This document shows positions 1 to 9,906 of a DNA stretch of 64,000 bases, one piece after another; position 1 is the first letter of the stretch; each line of letters opens with the position of its first letter. The notes beneath the pieces were generated by a model. It saw nothing but the letters and a program-made list of their open reading frames with translations. It had not been told where the DNA came from and made no database searches. The stretch lies in the NCBI RefSeq assembly GCF_027580225.2, contig NC_073355.2, positions 16,361,501 to 16,425,500 of the forward strand. The letters are read 5' to 3'. Made by a program: the position numbers and the translations under genes. Source of the stretch: Misgurnus anguillicaudatus. Taxonomy: Eukaryota > Chordata > Actinopteri > Cypriniformes > Cobitidae.

Positions 1-1465
1 TCCCCACTGCGCTCTGCCCACCGCCACTGCCACAAGGGGGGCTGACGGCAGCCTATTCACACACAAGCTCATCCCAACCCCGTTCCACTCAATAGCACCC
101 GTCTCTCCGTGTCATTCCCGTCGCCTCGATTTCGTTTCATTGACAACACGGAGCAGACGGTGCTGGGGACACGAGCCCCCTGCATTCTCCTGTGAGAATT
201 CTGTTACAGGTGTGTTACCCGACACGGCGGTTTTCTCTGCCTTAATAGATGAATGGCTTAAAATATTCTGTCAGTTTCTCGCCGAGCCGTTGAAAGGTCA
301 GAGTTATCCAATCTCCGGCCGTGCCCGTCTCCATTTACCGTAATCATTCTGAATATGAGAGATATGAAAGCCGTCTGGTCAGAGACACAAGACTGTTCTT
401 TATTCAGCACACGAGGTGAAGACTTCCTCTCCGTTCAGTCAGACTAATAAAAGCGTGGTTTAGTGCGCTGGAGAATACTAATTACCCGCTGTTTACGATA
501 CCTTCCTTCGGACAATCAATAATCACACAAAAGCGAAGGAGGGCTCAGATCGCTCCAATAACCGTTAAAATTAGATTGCTTGGAGTACCTAAGGAATTCC
601 AGAGGTATCACGTATAATATTCTGTATTCGAGACAACCGACTCCGTCTTTCATCTTTCCGTCTTTTGTTCTGAGTTCCTCCAGACGTGTTGGAGTTCTAA
701 GACAATTAATTAAGTCTCCGACAATAGGGTCGTTTCATATGTTTACCACACTGCATCAAGATTTACCAAACTCAATTCTCTTGCTTCCTTCCTGCATTTT
801 GGAGACTCCAGAGTTTCCATCACTGCTTGTGCGCCGTGTCTTTATGTGCTAATCAAGAAAAAATCCTTACACTGGCTCGTTCTCCAGCATTCAGGCTTAA
901 ATCTTGAGCTTTCAGTGGCGCAGGCTATAACTTCTTCTGCTTGGCAGAGTTTGGAGAAAACAAAATATTTCCTGTTTATTTATTTTTGGTCTTGCTTAGG
1001 CTGTTTTCATAGTCTTACAGAAACGAAATGTAATAAGCAACTGTTGACCAATAGAAAGTCACAGTATGATCAAAGGACAAACTGTACTTTTATGCTTAAA
1101 AATATGGCATCTGAAAAAATAGGTCAGACTTGTTATTGAAATATAAGTTCGACAGCATTGGTGTTATTTAAGAAGTCGAAGTTTGGATCTCACATTTTCT
1201 CAGCCTTAGTTTGGCTTGAAAAAAGTGTTAAGTGAAAGTGGGGACAGATGGCCAATCACACGGTGGACTGATTGCATCTTTGGTTAGGTAGGTGTGGCTT
1301 AAGTGAGACAAATATACACCAATAAAAGCTGGCAACTTTGTGCTAAGATTTTCAAAAACTGTTTTATTTTATGATTTCCTTGCTTTTTGCCCCTTTACAT
1401 TAAGTTTTGATTGAGGTTTGAGGTTTGGGAGCAGCCAAATCATTCAGTCCTGTCAATCATTATTA
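1..1465. other. Non-repetitive, gene-free stretch
   Basis: I see no gene and no recognisable repeat ends here. Short open frames occur on the plus strand near 140-343, 580-852 and 846-1139. They have no splice context, no familiar motif and ordinary intergenic base composition, so I treat them as chance. The DNA is most likely intron or intergenic sequence of a fish genome. Confidence 0.6.
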
Positions 1466-1667
1466 CACTGTAAAAAAGGATTTGTTGGTTCAACTTAAAA
1501 AAGTTACCTGGTTGCCTTAAAATGTAATTCAATTTATTCAATGAGATGTAAAAGTTAATTTTACTTAAAAAATATTAGTTAACTCAAAAAAGTTATATTG
1601 TGTCAAATTTTTTTTTAAGGCAACCAGGTAACTTACTTTTTTAAGTTGAACCAAGTTTTTAACAGTT
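1466..1667. mobile_element. TA-target MITE, CACTGTAAAAA family
   Basis: The left end CACTGTAAAAAAGG follows a TA, and the right end carries the degraded complement. Inside the ends, the inverted words GGTTCAACTTAAAAAAGTTA and AGTTACCTGGTTGCCTTAAA recur in reverse complement near 1617-1655. The element is short, non-coding and near-palindromic, as expected of a non-autonomous DNA transposon with a TA target site. Related ends occur at 1670-4133, 26933-27076 and 51604-51766. Confidence 0.7.
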
Positions 1668-2182
1668 TACAAAGTGTACAAACATGCAGCATTAAGTTAA
1701 ATAATTTGTTAACACTTTACTTTAAGGGGTGTTCATAAGACTGACATGATACCTTCATAATAATGACATGACACGTGTCAAGAACATGAATGAGATTTTA
1801 TGCACGTTTATGTCTGTCATTAAGGGGTATTTGTTCAATTATGTCATTTTTAATGCAATGATGACATTATTTGAGATGTCTTTGTTATCACAACTTGACA
1901 TTAACCAATATATTATAACTTGTCATGACAATTTGACATTACCAAGACAGCAACTGAACACTTTTTACCAGTGACACAAATTAAATTTATCATTTGTCAA
2001 AATCTCATTAAGTGTTATAACAGTTTTATAACAGCGTCATGAACATTTTTATTGACCTCAACTACAGTGATACAAATATAATTTGTAATTAAAATGTCAT
2101 TAAGTGTTAATACTTTGTAACAACGTCATGAATATTCTTCATAATGTTCCTCCAGGTGTTCGAGAAATAAAATCAATCATCC

Positions 2183-2215
<33 letters not shown>

Positions 2216-2223
2216 TATCATTA

Positions 2224-2259
<36 letters not shown>
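2183..2259. repeat. (TAA)n/(TTA)n microsatellite palindrome
   Basis: About ten TAA units run directly into about twelve TTA units around ATTATCATTATA. The whole tract is self-complementary and could form a long hairpin. It lies inside the 1710-4045 element. Confidence 0.9.
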
Positions 2260-2589
2260 AATTCATGAAATTATATTTTATTGCATTTGGAGAGCGATTC
2301 ACCTAAAATTGAATGAAAACCGTACAATAATGGGTTAAGCCATGCAGCATTGGGCCATATAGATGAAAACATAATCTTCTATGTCAGATAATTTCAGAAC
2401 CCTCTGTGTGAGGAAGAAAAAGTTATGTTAGTTGTCAGTTTTTTATGTATTGTGCAAAGTTAAGTATAATCTTTTGACATGTTTGTTGCATTTTGTTAAG
2501 GTATTTAAAATTAATTGACACTTGTTGACATTTAAATGGCAAGTTCAATTTGTAGCACCGTAGTTGAGGTCAAGAAAAATATTTATGAT

Positions 2590-3790
2590 GTTTTAATGCA
2601 GTTCAAAATTGCAGCCTCAAAGGGCTCCAAACGATCCCAAACGTGGCTAACACAGTCTCACCCCATGGCGTCAATATTTGACGACACTTGACCATGCGTC
2701 AATATGTTGACGCGGAGGGTATACCTTTCGCGTAATTTTTTGACGAACTGGGGACTTCAATACTATTACGTCCGTTGCATTCTCTTTTCCTATTTTCTAA
2801 CAATTTTCGCGTCGGTTTAGGGTTAGATTACGCAAAATTAAACCGTGAACGCGAAATTAAACAGTTGTCACCTGGCGTTGGGGTTAGAGTTAGGTACGCG
2901 AAATTAAACAGTTGTCACCTGGCGTTGGGGTTAGAGTTAGGTTTGGGTAGGGATGTCATTATGTAAATCTAACCCTAAACCGACGCGAAAATGGTAAGAA
3001 AATAGGAAAAGAGAATGCAACGGACGTAATAGTAAGTCCCCAGTTCGTCAAAAAATGACGCGAAAGGTATACCCTCCGCGTCAACATATTGACGCATGGT
3101 CAAGTGTCGTCAAATATTGACGCCATGGGGTGAGACTGGGTTGACGTGGCACAAGGGTCTTATCTAGTGAAACGATTGTCATTTTTGGCAATAAAAAAGC
3201 ACTTTAAAACCACAACCTCTCTTCTTCCTCTGGCTGTGTGACGCGCCAGCGTGACCTCACGTAATTGCATAATGACGATGAAAGGTGACGTGTTACATAT
3301 ATGAAACGCACATTTGTGGACCATTTTAAACACTAAACTGACACAAAGACATTAATTAGTATCATTCCACATACAACAATGTCAGAACGGTCCTCTTTCT
3401 CCACACTTGTAAACACTGGGGCGTAGTTTTCGAAACGTCATCCGTGACCTCTTGACGTGATGACGTATTACGTGAGGTCGCACTGGTGCGTCACAGAACC
3501 AGAGGAAGATGAGAAGTTTTGGTTTAAAGTGCATGTTTTTTTTTTTCTTGTCAAAAATGACAATCGTTTCGCTAGATAAGACCCTTATGCCTTTGAAACT
3601 GCAATTTTAAACTGCATTAAGAATGTTGGGTGTTGGTGTCCATTAAAGTCCATTGGGGTGAGAAAGATCCTGGAGTGTTTTCCTCAAAAACGTAATTTCT
3701 TCTCGACTGAACAAAGAAAGACATCTAAGTTTTTGGATGACATAGTGGTGAGTAAATTTTCTGGATTTCTTTTTTTTAAGAAAATTGACT
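2590..3790. mobile_element. Palindromic DNA element with AAGGGTCTTATCTAG arms
   Basis: The left flank GCAGTTCAAAATTGCAG (2600-2616) mirrors CTGCAATTTTAAACTGC on the right (3599-3615). Inside, AAGGGTCTTATCTAG at 3153-3167 is the exact complement of CTAGATAAGACCCTT at 3572-3586. Pairing continues with GAAACGATTGTCATTTTTG and the CTTCCTCTGG / CCAGAGGAAG words. The tail near 3660-3760, with TTTTCCTCAAAAACG and GGATGACATAGTGGTGAG, is a common cyprinid repeat segment. The left arm is interrupted by the element at 2648-3143. Non-autonomous and non-coding. Confidence 0.6.
2648..3143. mobile_element. Long-hairpin element, CAACCCAGTCTCAC ends
   Basis: ACGTGGC lies directly on both sides (2641-2647 and 3144-3150), a 7-bp match that may be an 8-bp duplication with one mismatch. 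The ends AACACAGTCTCACC and GGTGAGACTGGGTT are complementary. The arms pair almost perfectly for about 180 bases and are packed with TGACG and CGTCA words. The centre holds AAACCGACGCGAAAAT-type sequence, GGTTTAGGGTTAGAT, and an exact 47-bp tandem duplication (2849-2895 and 2896-2942). There is no protein. The family has relatives at 14745-15195, 23113-23350 and 63477-63991. Confidence 0.75.
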
Positions 3791-4133
3791 AATCTTTTAA
3801 GTTTGATAATTATTCTGCTATGGCATGTTTATGACAGATTTATGACAAGCTAATGTATTGGTTCATGTCAAGTTGTCATAACAAAGACACCTCAAACAAT
3901 GTCATCCTTGCATTAAAAATGACGTAATAGAGCGGATGGCACTTAATGACATTGTCATATGCATAAAATCTCCTTCATGTTCATGACACGTCTCATGTCA
4001 TTATTATGAAGCTGTTATGTCTTATGAACACCCCTTCAAGTGTTACTTATCACAGGTCAAAACTTAAAATACTAGGTTGAATTGACTTACAAAACCTAGT
4101 TGTTTTAACTTCATACTGCATTTTTTTACAGTG

Positions 4134-6087
4134 TATATAAGCAGCAGTCGGCACCTTCCCAGCAAAAATTATTTCGGCATCCCTCCTCCCCATCCTTCAC
4201 TGATCTTATTCTTTCTTCGTGCAGTATTATTTTAGGAGGTTTTGTGCTAAAGACGAGCATTAGGTTCAAGGCCCCTTCGAGGAAAAGAGGCCAAGATCGT
4301 TTGCTATTACCTAGTTAGGCCGAATGGTCAACTCGTGAACATATAATATGAACCATTGCACTGTACCAATAACAGTAATTTGGCATGCCTGGTATTTTGC
4401 ATGAGCTGAATATGTCTAATGGATGTTAATACACTCAAAATCCTGTCAGAAGATGTTTCCAATTATGGCAATTATATGCGCACGGCGCTCATTAAATAAT
4501 GTGAGGCATAAGGCATGACTGAAGCACAAATTAGAAACACTCACAGTACCTTTAGATTTAGCCCATGAAAATGTCTTTCATGTGAGATTCTGTAATTTCG
4601 GTAATTATGTCGCAGCGCTTTCACTAAAGCTGCATGTGTAAATATTTTCACTGGCTCTATCGCAGCCACTCTATCTCTTTATCTCATGTGACACGTGCAA
4701 GGAGCAGATGTTTGTGACTGATTGAATGGCTGAATGATCATTTCAAGTCAAATATTGCCAGCTAGAGATTTTATCGCTCAATAAAACATATCCTGTCGCT
4801 GCATGTGTCAATCAGTCAGATCTCAAAATATCTATCAGAAACGGGAAGCGTCTGCCGTATTTACATCTTCATTTACAGTAAGCTAAAATATTTCATGGCT
4901 TGTGACACAGACATTTTAAATGCAATCCTAAATTCAGTTGAGAGGAGACTTATTCCCTTATTACAGTATTTGCAATGTCCAGAGATCATTCTTAAAAGGT
5001 TTGGCACACATACATCACCTGTCAGGTTACATCGATTTACTCAGTCACTCGGCTGAAGTATAAAAAGAGAAACATTGGTATGTTTAAGTACTGCTGGCCT
5101 CCTCATAGTGCGTCTACTAACTCCTCCAGTGCTCTAAATGTGGCAAAGCCATTTGCTCAGCTTATAAAATGCTTGGCTGCCTCTATTCACCTCCTTTTTA
5201 CTTTGGTGAACATATTGGAACCCACAGCGCGTGTATAGCGTTAAATGCGGGGAACCCGGAGCACGTCTGAGCATGTCAGCAACCAGAAGGGCAAACTTAA
5301 TTTTATTGCTGGAAAGGTTTCTTTTCTCCCCTTACAATGTACAGTATATGTTTTCACAACAGTCTGTGTTTCTATTATAGCTGTCAGTGATTTATGGTAT
5401 GTTACCTTGAGCTGACTTTAGTCTTTTATTTTATCCGTGACAGCTTGCAGTCAGGGCACTAAAATTGATTCGCGCTCTTACAAGAACAGGTATTGAGTCG
5501 GCCCGACGGAAACGTTTAATATAACAGCTGATAAATTTTGAGAAGGCTGAGGATGTGCTCAGTCATTTAATAGTAAACAAAAGGCAGCTTGGATATTCCT
5601 AAAAATGAATGAAGAAAACATTTGGGAGACATACTGTATGTGTATGTGCTTTGGCTTTTGCGTGATACATAGTCAAGATGTCATGATGTCATAAAACATG
5701 TCACGTTTAATATAGCTGTGACAGATGTTGTGTCAGTGGCCATGACATGTAATAACAGTGTGTGATGTTATAATAATGCTGTCATACAGGTCGACCTTTG
5801 ATCAATGTCATGAGGGTTGATGTAACAGCCTGACTTCACATCATGTCCATTTTTGTTATATTCACACAATAAAACAGTGAAAGTATTTGCATCTTTGTTA
5901 AAGTGGAAAAGGAAAGCACTAGTATGTTTCTCTGTGCATTATTGGCCATTTCAGTAGTTTCAGTGAATGAGTACATTTCAAAAGTTTTGGATTTTGTACT
6001 TGGGTCTTATGCATTGTATGTATGCACAGCATTTTGTACGCTGTCTGAAAGAATGCAAAAATTGTCCCTATAGCTGTCATTAGGAAG
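4134..6087. other. Gene-free stretch, little repeat signal
   Basis: No gene is visible. Most of it looks non-repetitive. The stretch 5665-5850 is rich in ATGTCATGAT- and TGTGACA-like words that resemble the arms of the 1710-4045 element, so it may be an old relative of that family. Confidence 0.5.
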
Positions 6088-6619
6088 CAGGGTTTCCCGC
6101 AGAAAATGTGTTAGTTAAGATGGTAGGGTTGGGCGTTTGGCAATTAAAGGGGCGGGGAGTATGCGTCTTGATGAAATTTAAAATATTTTTATTTAAAACA
6201 CTCAAATAAAACTTAATTTAGAAGAAACTATGACAAAAAATGAACACATAGATTGATGAATTAAATGTTTTTACCTAATGTTCTCACGGATACGAGTTTT
6301 ATCAACTGGCTATCCTCCAGACATGACAGACCACATCTTTATCTCATCTTGCGGTGTGAAGCGCGTCCGTGCTATTCTCTGAGATGTTTTATCAACTGGC
6401 TAGTTATCCTCTAGACAGTGACGGTCCGGACCACGTCTTTCTCATTTCGGCCGTGTGGCGCGCCTGCACGCTCGCGGTGTGAAGCGTGTCCTCGCTATTC
6501 TCCGAGATGCACTTGACAGCCTTTTGTGCACCAATTTTTTTTTTACGACCTAGTTAAGGCGGTAGGGTTTCCCAGCTTAGGTGGGCCGCCCGAACTGCAA
6601 AGTGCTGTGGGAAACCCTG
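6088..6619. mobile_element. hAT-like MITE, CAGGGTTTCCC ends (copy 1)
   Basis: It starts with CAGGGTTTCCCGCAG and ends with GGGAAACCCTG. The subterminal words TAGTTAAGATGGTAGGGTT and TAGTTAAGGCGGTAGGGTTT sit at opposite sides of the element. The interior repeats TTTTATCAACTGGCTA and a GTGTGAAGCG block twice, so part of it is tandemly duplicated. A CAGGG terminus is typical of hAT (Charlie-like) elements, but the flanking target duplication is not clean. A second copy in the opposite orientation lies at 61133-61990. Confidence 0.65.
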
Positions 6620-6635
6620 GGAAGGTACCCTTTCA

Positions 6636-6790
6636 AAAAGTACACATTTGCATCTAGAGATCTGTATTTACATCAGAGGTACATATTGGTACCAAAGAGT
6701 GCATATTAGTACCTGAAAGGTACATATTGCTACCAAATGTATATATATCTTTACCTGAGTGGTACATATTAGGATATTTTTAAAGGGTAG
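6636..6790. repeat. GGTACATATT-rich MITE remnant
   Basis: The words GGTACATATT and GGTACC recur at a spacing of about 40 bases. The same GGTACAAAT / GTACCTTT vocabulary forms an intact element at 49676-49859, so this is probably a decayed relative. Non-coding. Confidence 0.5.
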
Positions 6791-7325
6791 GGGAGAGCGG
6801 GGGACAAAGAAACGCTTTTTGGCTTTGGCTCTATCATTCAAAAAATATTACATTAATCATTATATATGTAAGCAATAAGGTACGAGAGGCTGTGCTGTAT
6901 CGTGAATAAGTAACAGCTGAAGGGCATTGTTAAGCATGACGAGGAGAGCCTGCCTTCAGCCATTACATGCATATAGCATGATACAGCACTTGCATCGAGT
7001 ACCTTATTGCTTTTATAAAATGGTTACTACACAAAAAAGTAAAAAAAAAATATTAGTGCAACTTTCATGAAGTTATATCAATAAAAACATTCCTTCTGCT
7101 AGAAAAAAGTAGTCCCTGACCGTGAACAACAACATTCCAATCTGTAATATGCATGAAAGCTCAAATAAAAACATCAAACCGTTCTCATACCGATACGTGT
7201 GGTTGCTAAGGGTGTTGCTAAGGGCGCAGTGATAAATAGTGATAAATAGATAAATTGTTTTATCGTGAATAAAGCACAGCTATTGACCAATCAGAATCAA
7301 GGATTGGAACTAACGGTTTTATAAA
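6791..7325. repeat. Palindromic repeats: GGGGAGAGCGGGG end and AGCAATAAGGTACGAG hairpin
   Basis: GGTAGGGGAGAGCGGGGGAC at about 6786 is the complement of the right end at 51425, so this is one terminus of a shared element family. From 6869 to 7015 an inverted pair is visible: AGCAATAAGGTACGAG on the left and CGAGTACCTTATTGCT on the right, with CTGTGCTGTATCGTG / CATGATACAGCAC inside. The stretch near 7255-7325 (GTGAATAAAGCACAGCTATT, CCAATCAGAATCAAGG) is a further repeat-like segment. Element boundaries are uncertain. Confidence 0.45.
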
Positions 7326-7329
7326 TATA

Positions 7330-7395
7330 TATGTAAATGTAAATCATTGTTTTAGCAATGCAAGGTTGAGGGTGCAATTTCAGGGAACATATATA
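7330..7395 (+). repeat. tRNA-derived SINE, 5' part (split copy)
   Basis: TTTAGCAATGCAAGGTTGAG followed by GGTGCAATTTCAGGGAACAT matches, in reverse complement, the tRNA-like promoter region of the SINE at 10440-10620. The copy is cut here by the 7396-8523 element, and its tail resumes at 8524. Confidence 0.6.
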
Positions 7396-7488
7396 CCGTA
7401 TTTTCCGGACTATAAGTCGCACTTTTTTTCATAGTTTGGCTGGTCCTGCGACTTATAGTCAGGTGCGACTTATATGTCAAAATTTATT

Positions 7489-7640
7489 CTTTTTTTTATT
7501 TATTTTTTATTGTGCTTTAAACAAGAATACAACAACTCGTAGAGGTAACAGCATATATAAAAAACTCAAAGAAAAACAACAACAGGGGATACACAATAAT
7601 TGCAAGGAGTGGGGAAAAAAAGTAATAATAATACATACAT
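7489..7640 (-). mobile_element. 5'-truncated LINE-like 3' tail
   Basis: On the minus strand the segment ends in CACAATAAAAAATAAATAAA followed by a run of A, which looks like a polyadenylation signal and poly(A) tail. It is bounded by two near-copies of TATGTCAAAATTTATT (7473-7488) and ATATCAAAATTTATT (7639-7653), consistent with a target-site duplication of about 15 bases. This fits target-primed insertion of a short LINE end, possibly L1-like. The remaining sequence is too short to identify. Confidence 0.45.
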
Positions 7641-7697
7641 ATCAAAATTTATTTATACTGACCTTAAAACTTTAAAAACACTAAACGATGATACAGA

Positions 7698-7868
7698 GGC
7701 CGTTTCTCAATCTGAAGGCTGCAGCCTCCGGAGGTCGTAAATTGTTGTCATATGTTTATGACTTGCGAATGTTTTGTTTTGCTCAGTTAAGATAAACCAG
7801 GCTCGATGACGTATGCAACCTGCATATGCGACCTCCGGAGGCTGCGGCCTTCGGATTGAAAAACGGCC
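7698..7868. mobile_element. Palindromic MITE, GGCCGTTTCTCAATC ends
   Basis: The left end GGCCGTTTCTCAATCTGAAG pairs with GGATTGAAAAACGGCC on the right. The inner arms CTGCAGCCTCCGGAGGTCG and CGACCTCCGGAGGCTGCGG are complementary over about 19 bases. The flanking ATACAGAG and CAGAGATA share CAGAG as a possible short target duplication. Non-coding; it sits inside the hAT fragment described next. Confidence 0.7.
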
Positions 7869-7869
7869 A

Positions 7870-8325
7870 GAGATAACTTATTCCCTTGCTTTTTTCGTAA
7901 CCAATATTGTTGCATCGTCACTCTCTCCGTCGCCACCAGAATTTTCTGCAATGGTGCTCGTTTTTCCTCTGATTTTTATTAAAATTCCTGCTCCAAATCC
8001 ACCATGTAAACCGACTGTGTTTAGGTTTGCCGCTGTGTTATACGTCATGCTAGTGACAGCCAAACGCCGCAAATGAGGAGAATAGAGGAGAGAAACGATC
8101 GGGTCTAATTGGTGAATGAATAGCGTTTGGTTTTACACTGTGTGGGTGTAAGCAAGTTTGACTGACATAACATCTGGATTGTTGTAATATAAATACGTGA
8201 AAACGTGAATGCAGCACCTAAATACAGGGAAATTCTATACATGCAAGATAAGCGCCGTCATTTACAAAGAGGATTGCATGTATGTATGAATCGAGATTGT
8301 GATTCTTTTTGCGATCAATTGTGGA
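7870..8325 (-). mobile_element. hAT element fragment (GGGCTGCACGATT type)
   Basis: The plus-strand right part CGATCAATTGTGGAGCCCTA (8310-8329) is the complement of a TAGGGCTSCACAATTRATCG-type hAT terminus that is familiar in cyprinid genomes. Reading leftwards on the minus strand, a 5' untranslated-like, CG-containing segment leads into a short coding block (see the next entry). The rest of the transposase gene is absent. The family call rests on the terminus and the coding block together. Confidence 0.45.
7884..7960 (-). pseudogene. Fragment of BED/hAT transposase N terminus
   Basis: The minus-strand frame reads IAENSGGDGESDDATILV followed by TKKAR. An acidic, Gly/Ser-rich start followed by a LVxKK motif is what I recall at the N terminus of ZBED-like hAT transposases, just before the BED zinc finger (usually LVxKKxxxSxxWxxFGF). 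The frame runs out into A/T-rich repeat and the zinc finger itself is missing. It is a remnant, not a working gene. The match is to one short motif, so the identification is tentative. Confidence 0.4.
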
Positions 8326-8523
8326 GCCCTAGTTTGAAGTGAGTGAGAAACCATTGTTTAGTTGAATAACTTCCTTTCCAACTTAAATGTCTGTCTTTGG
8401 GCTTGGATTTTGTGAAATAATTTCCTAAATAAATGCGACTTATAGTCCAGTGCGACTTATATATGTTTTTTCCTCTTCATGATGCATTTCTTGACGGAGC
8501 GACTTATAGTCCGGAAATTACGG

Positions 8524-8590
8524 TACTGATAAAGGGTCGCTTTGGATGAAAGTTTTTGCCAAATGCATGCATATGTATATTTACAACTGC
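8524..8590 (+). repeat. tRNA-derived SINE, 3' tail (split copy)
   Basis: CTGATAAAGGGTCGCTTTGG and GATGAAAG..GCCAAATGCAT continue the SINE interrupted at 7395. The order is the same as in the uninterrupted reverse copy at 10440-10620. The SINE is therefore older than the 7396-8523 element. Confidence 0.6.
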
Positions 8591-8789
8591 ATTATTATCT
8601 GTAGTATTGTGCATTTCATGTCACTGATTTGCTTTATTCCTTTCGAAAGCCATCACAGTGTGATTAATTCATTCGTTTTATGCGTCTTTGCTCTGATCAT
8701 ACCCACACTGTAAGCTCAAGCAGATTCTGCACATTTCTTGTCCTTTACAAGATCGTTCATTAAAAATGTGGTCTAATTTTTACAAATTA

Positions 8790-8930
8790 GAATGCTCTCA
8801 TCTCATCCTGGTGCTCCTGCAGCCAAAAAATTTAGGTTTGATCCCAGTAAAACACACAGGAAATAATAAAATGCGCAGCCTGTAAGTCACTTTGGAGAAA
8901 AGCATCTATCGAATGCATAAATGTAAAATG
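8790..8930 (+). repeat. tRNA-derived SINE
   Basis: A B-box-like GGTTTGATCCCAG at about 8833 is followed by the tail GTAAGTCACTTTGGAGAAAA and GCATCTATCGAATGCATAAA. That tail (TAAGTCGCTTTGGATAAAAG in better copies) is typical of fish tRNA-derived SINEs of the HE1/HAmo type. The 5' end is diverged. Confidence 0.6.
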
Positions 8931-9246
8931 TTCAAATCTGTGTTTAACATTTAAACATTAAAGGTATACCACTTTTTTTGAAAATATGCTCATTTTCCAG
9001 CTCCCCTAGAGTTAAACATTAGATTTTTACCTTTTTGCAATCCATTCAGCCGATCTCCGGGTCTGGCGCTACCACTTTTGGAGCTTTAGCTTAGCTTAGT
9101 GGAGCTGTAGCTTAACTGGTAGATAATAGAGGGTATGCACATGACGTCACCGTTGGCGAGAGAGACTGCGGTTACGCCCACTGAGTGGCAAAACACAGAG
9201 CGGCAGCATTTGAGTACAGTGTGGCATTGACGAAAACACGGTGAAA

Positions 9247-9392
9247 ATGCTTAAAAATGGGAAAAAGCTGTTGTGCGATAGACTGTTTAGATTAACAAGA
9301 TTTCGGAGCTATCGTTTTACAGACTGCCAAAAAAAAAAATAGATTGTTCATGCCAACGTCCACAGATCACAGGTGGGTTGATAAGTTGCTAG
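9247..9392 (+). pseudogene. THAP zinc-finger fragment, frameshifted
   Basis: The expected THAP signature is a C2CH zinc-binding module with a conserved FYRLPK-like core. Here an ATG is followed by KSCCAIDC in one frame. After frame changes and a stop, ELSFYRLPKKKIDCSCQRP appears in another frame, ending at a TAG near 9390. The order and spacing match the N-terminal half of a THAP domain, a DNA-binding module found in P-element transposases and THAP proteins. It cannot be expressed intact. A homopolymer A run sits at one frame change. Confidence 0.6.
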
Positions 9393-9423
9393 GGTCACTA
9401 TGAAGCAGAGGTTTTACTTTCTA

Positions 9424-9597
9424 CTAGTGTTGTAGTTCTTGAGACCGGTCTCGGTATTGAGACCGGTCTTAAGACCACTTTTTAAAGGTCTTGGTCTCGT
9501 CTTGTAATCGAGCCCATTTTTACTTGGTCTCATCTCGGTCTCAGACAAAGAGGACTCTGAATTTTTTTCAAGACCTGTCAAGACCACAGCTGATGCA
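9424..9597. mobile_element. hAT fragment, TAGTGTTGTAGT end
   Basis: It begins TAGTGTTGTAGTTCTTGAGA and continues with repeated GGTCTTGGTCTCG words. The intact relative at 41503-41946 has the same left end and an exact 8-bp target duplication. This copy lacks the right end. Confidence 0.6.
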
Positions 9598-9598
9598 C

Positions 9599-9900
9599 AC
9601 TGCAAAAAAAATTTCAAGAAAAAATTATTTGTATTTTTGTTTTGTTTTCAGTAAAAATATCTAAAAATTATTAAATTAAGATGCTTTTTCTTGATGAACA
9701 AAAAGACCCAAGAAAATAAGTCTAGTTTTTAGAGCAAAAATATCAAATTTAAGTGATTTTGTGCATAAAAAAAGGAAACAAATCTGCCAATGGGGTAAGC
9801 AATTTATTCTTGAATTTTTCTTGAATTTAGTATTTAAGAAAAAGGTTCAAAAAAAATTATCTTACCCCATTGGCAGTTTTTTTTTTTTTTTGCTTGTTTT
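9599..9900. mobile_element. Palindromic MITE, CTGCAAAAAAA end, CCAATGGGGTAAG hairpin
   Basis: CTGCCAATGGGGTAAG at 9784-9799 pairs exactly with CTTACCCCATTGGCAG at about 9862-9877. The interior words AAAAATATCTAAAAATT and AAGAAAATAAGTCTAGTTTT are common in cyprinid repeats. The right terminus is missing, being replaced by the next repeat. Confidence 0.55.
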
Positions 9901-9906
9901 ATTCAC

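Larger units (their letters stand above)
1710..4045. mobile_element. Long-TIR DNA element, TAACACTTTACTT ends
   Basis: The left end TAACACTTTACTTTAAGGGG and the right end CCCCTTCAAGTGTTA are imperfect complements. Complementarity continues through GTGTTCATAAGAC / TCTTATGAACAC, ATAATGACATGACAC and further ATGACA-rich sequence for more than 200 bases on each side (1710-1975 and 3825-4045). An internal inverted pair around TTGACCTCAACTAC (2055-2068) and GTAGTTGAGGTCAA (2561-2574) extends the fold. There is no coding capacity. The interior holds a microsatellite and two or more younger palindromic elements. Confidence 0.65.
1670..4133. mobile_element. TA-target MITE split by nested insertions
   Basis: The right half, near 4055-4133, ends in TTTTTTTACAGTG followed by TA. 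Its subterminal AACTTCATACTGCAT is the complement of the left-hand ATGCAGCATTAAGTT near 1685-1699. The same layout in one uninterrupted piece is visible at 51604-51766. About 2.3 kb of other elements (1710-4045) sits between the two halves. The left terminus is degraded, so the start is approximate. Confidence 0.5.
7396..8523. mobile_element. TA-target DNA transposon, CCGTATTTTCCGGACTATAA ends
   Basis: The element lies between TA dinucleotides (7394-7395 and 8524-8525). Its left end CCGTATTTTCCGGACTATAA and right end TTATAGTCCGGAAATTACGG are complements. Repeated GCGACTTATAGTC words follow on both sides. It inserted into a SINE, whose two halves flank it. Inside lie a LINE-like 3' tail, a palindromic MITE and a hAT fragment, so it is a composite and codes for no transposase of its own in this copy. 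Confidence 0.75.

Noticed and set aside
2775..2966. Open frame and TTAGGG-like words suggesting an interstitial telomere
   Set aside because: Only one or two TTAGGGTTAG words occur per copy and they belong to the conserved core of the hairpin family. The frame is a product of the 47-bp duplication.
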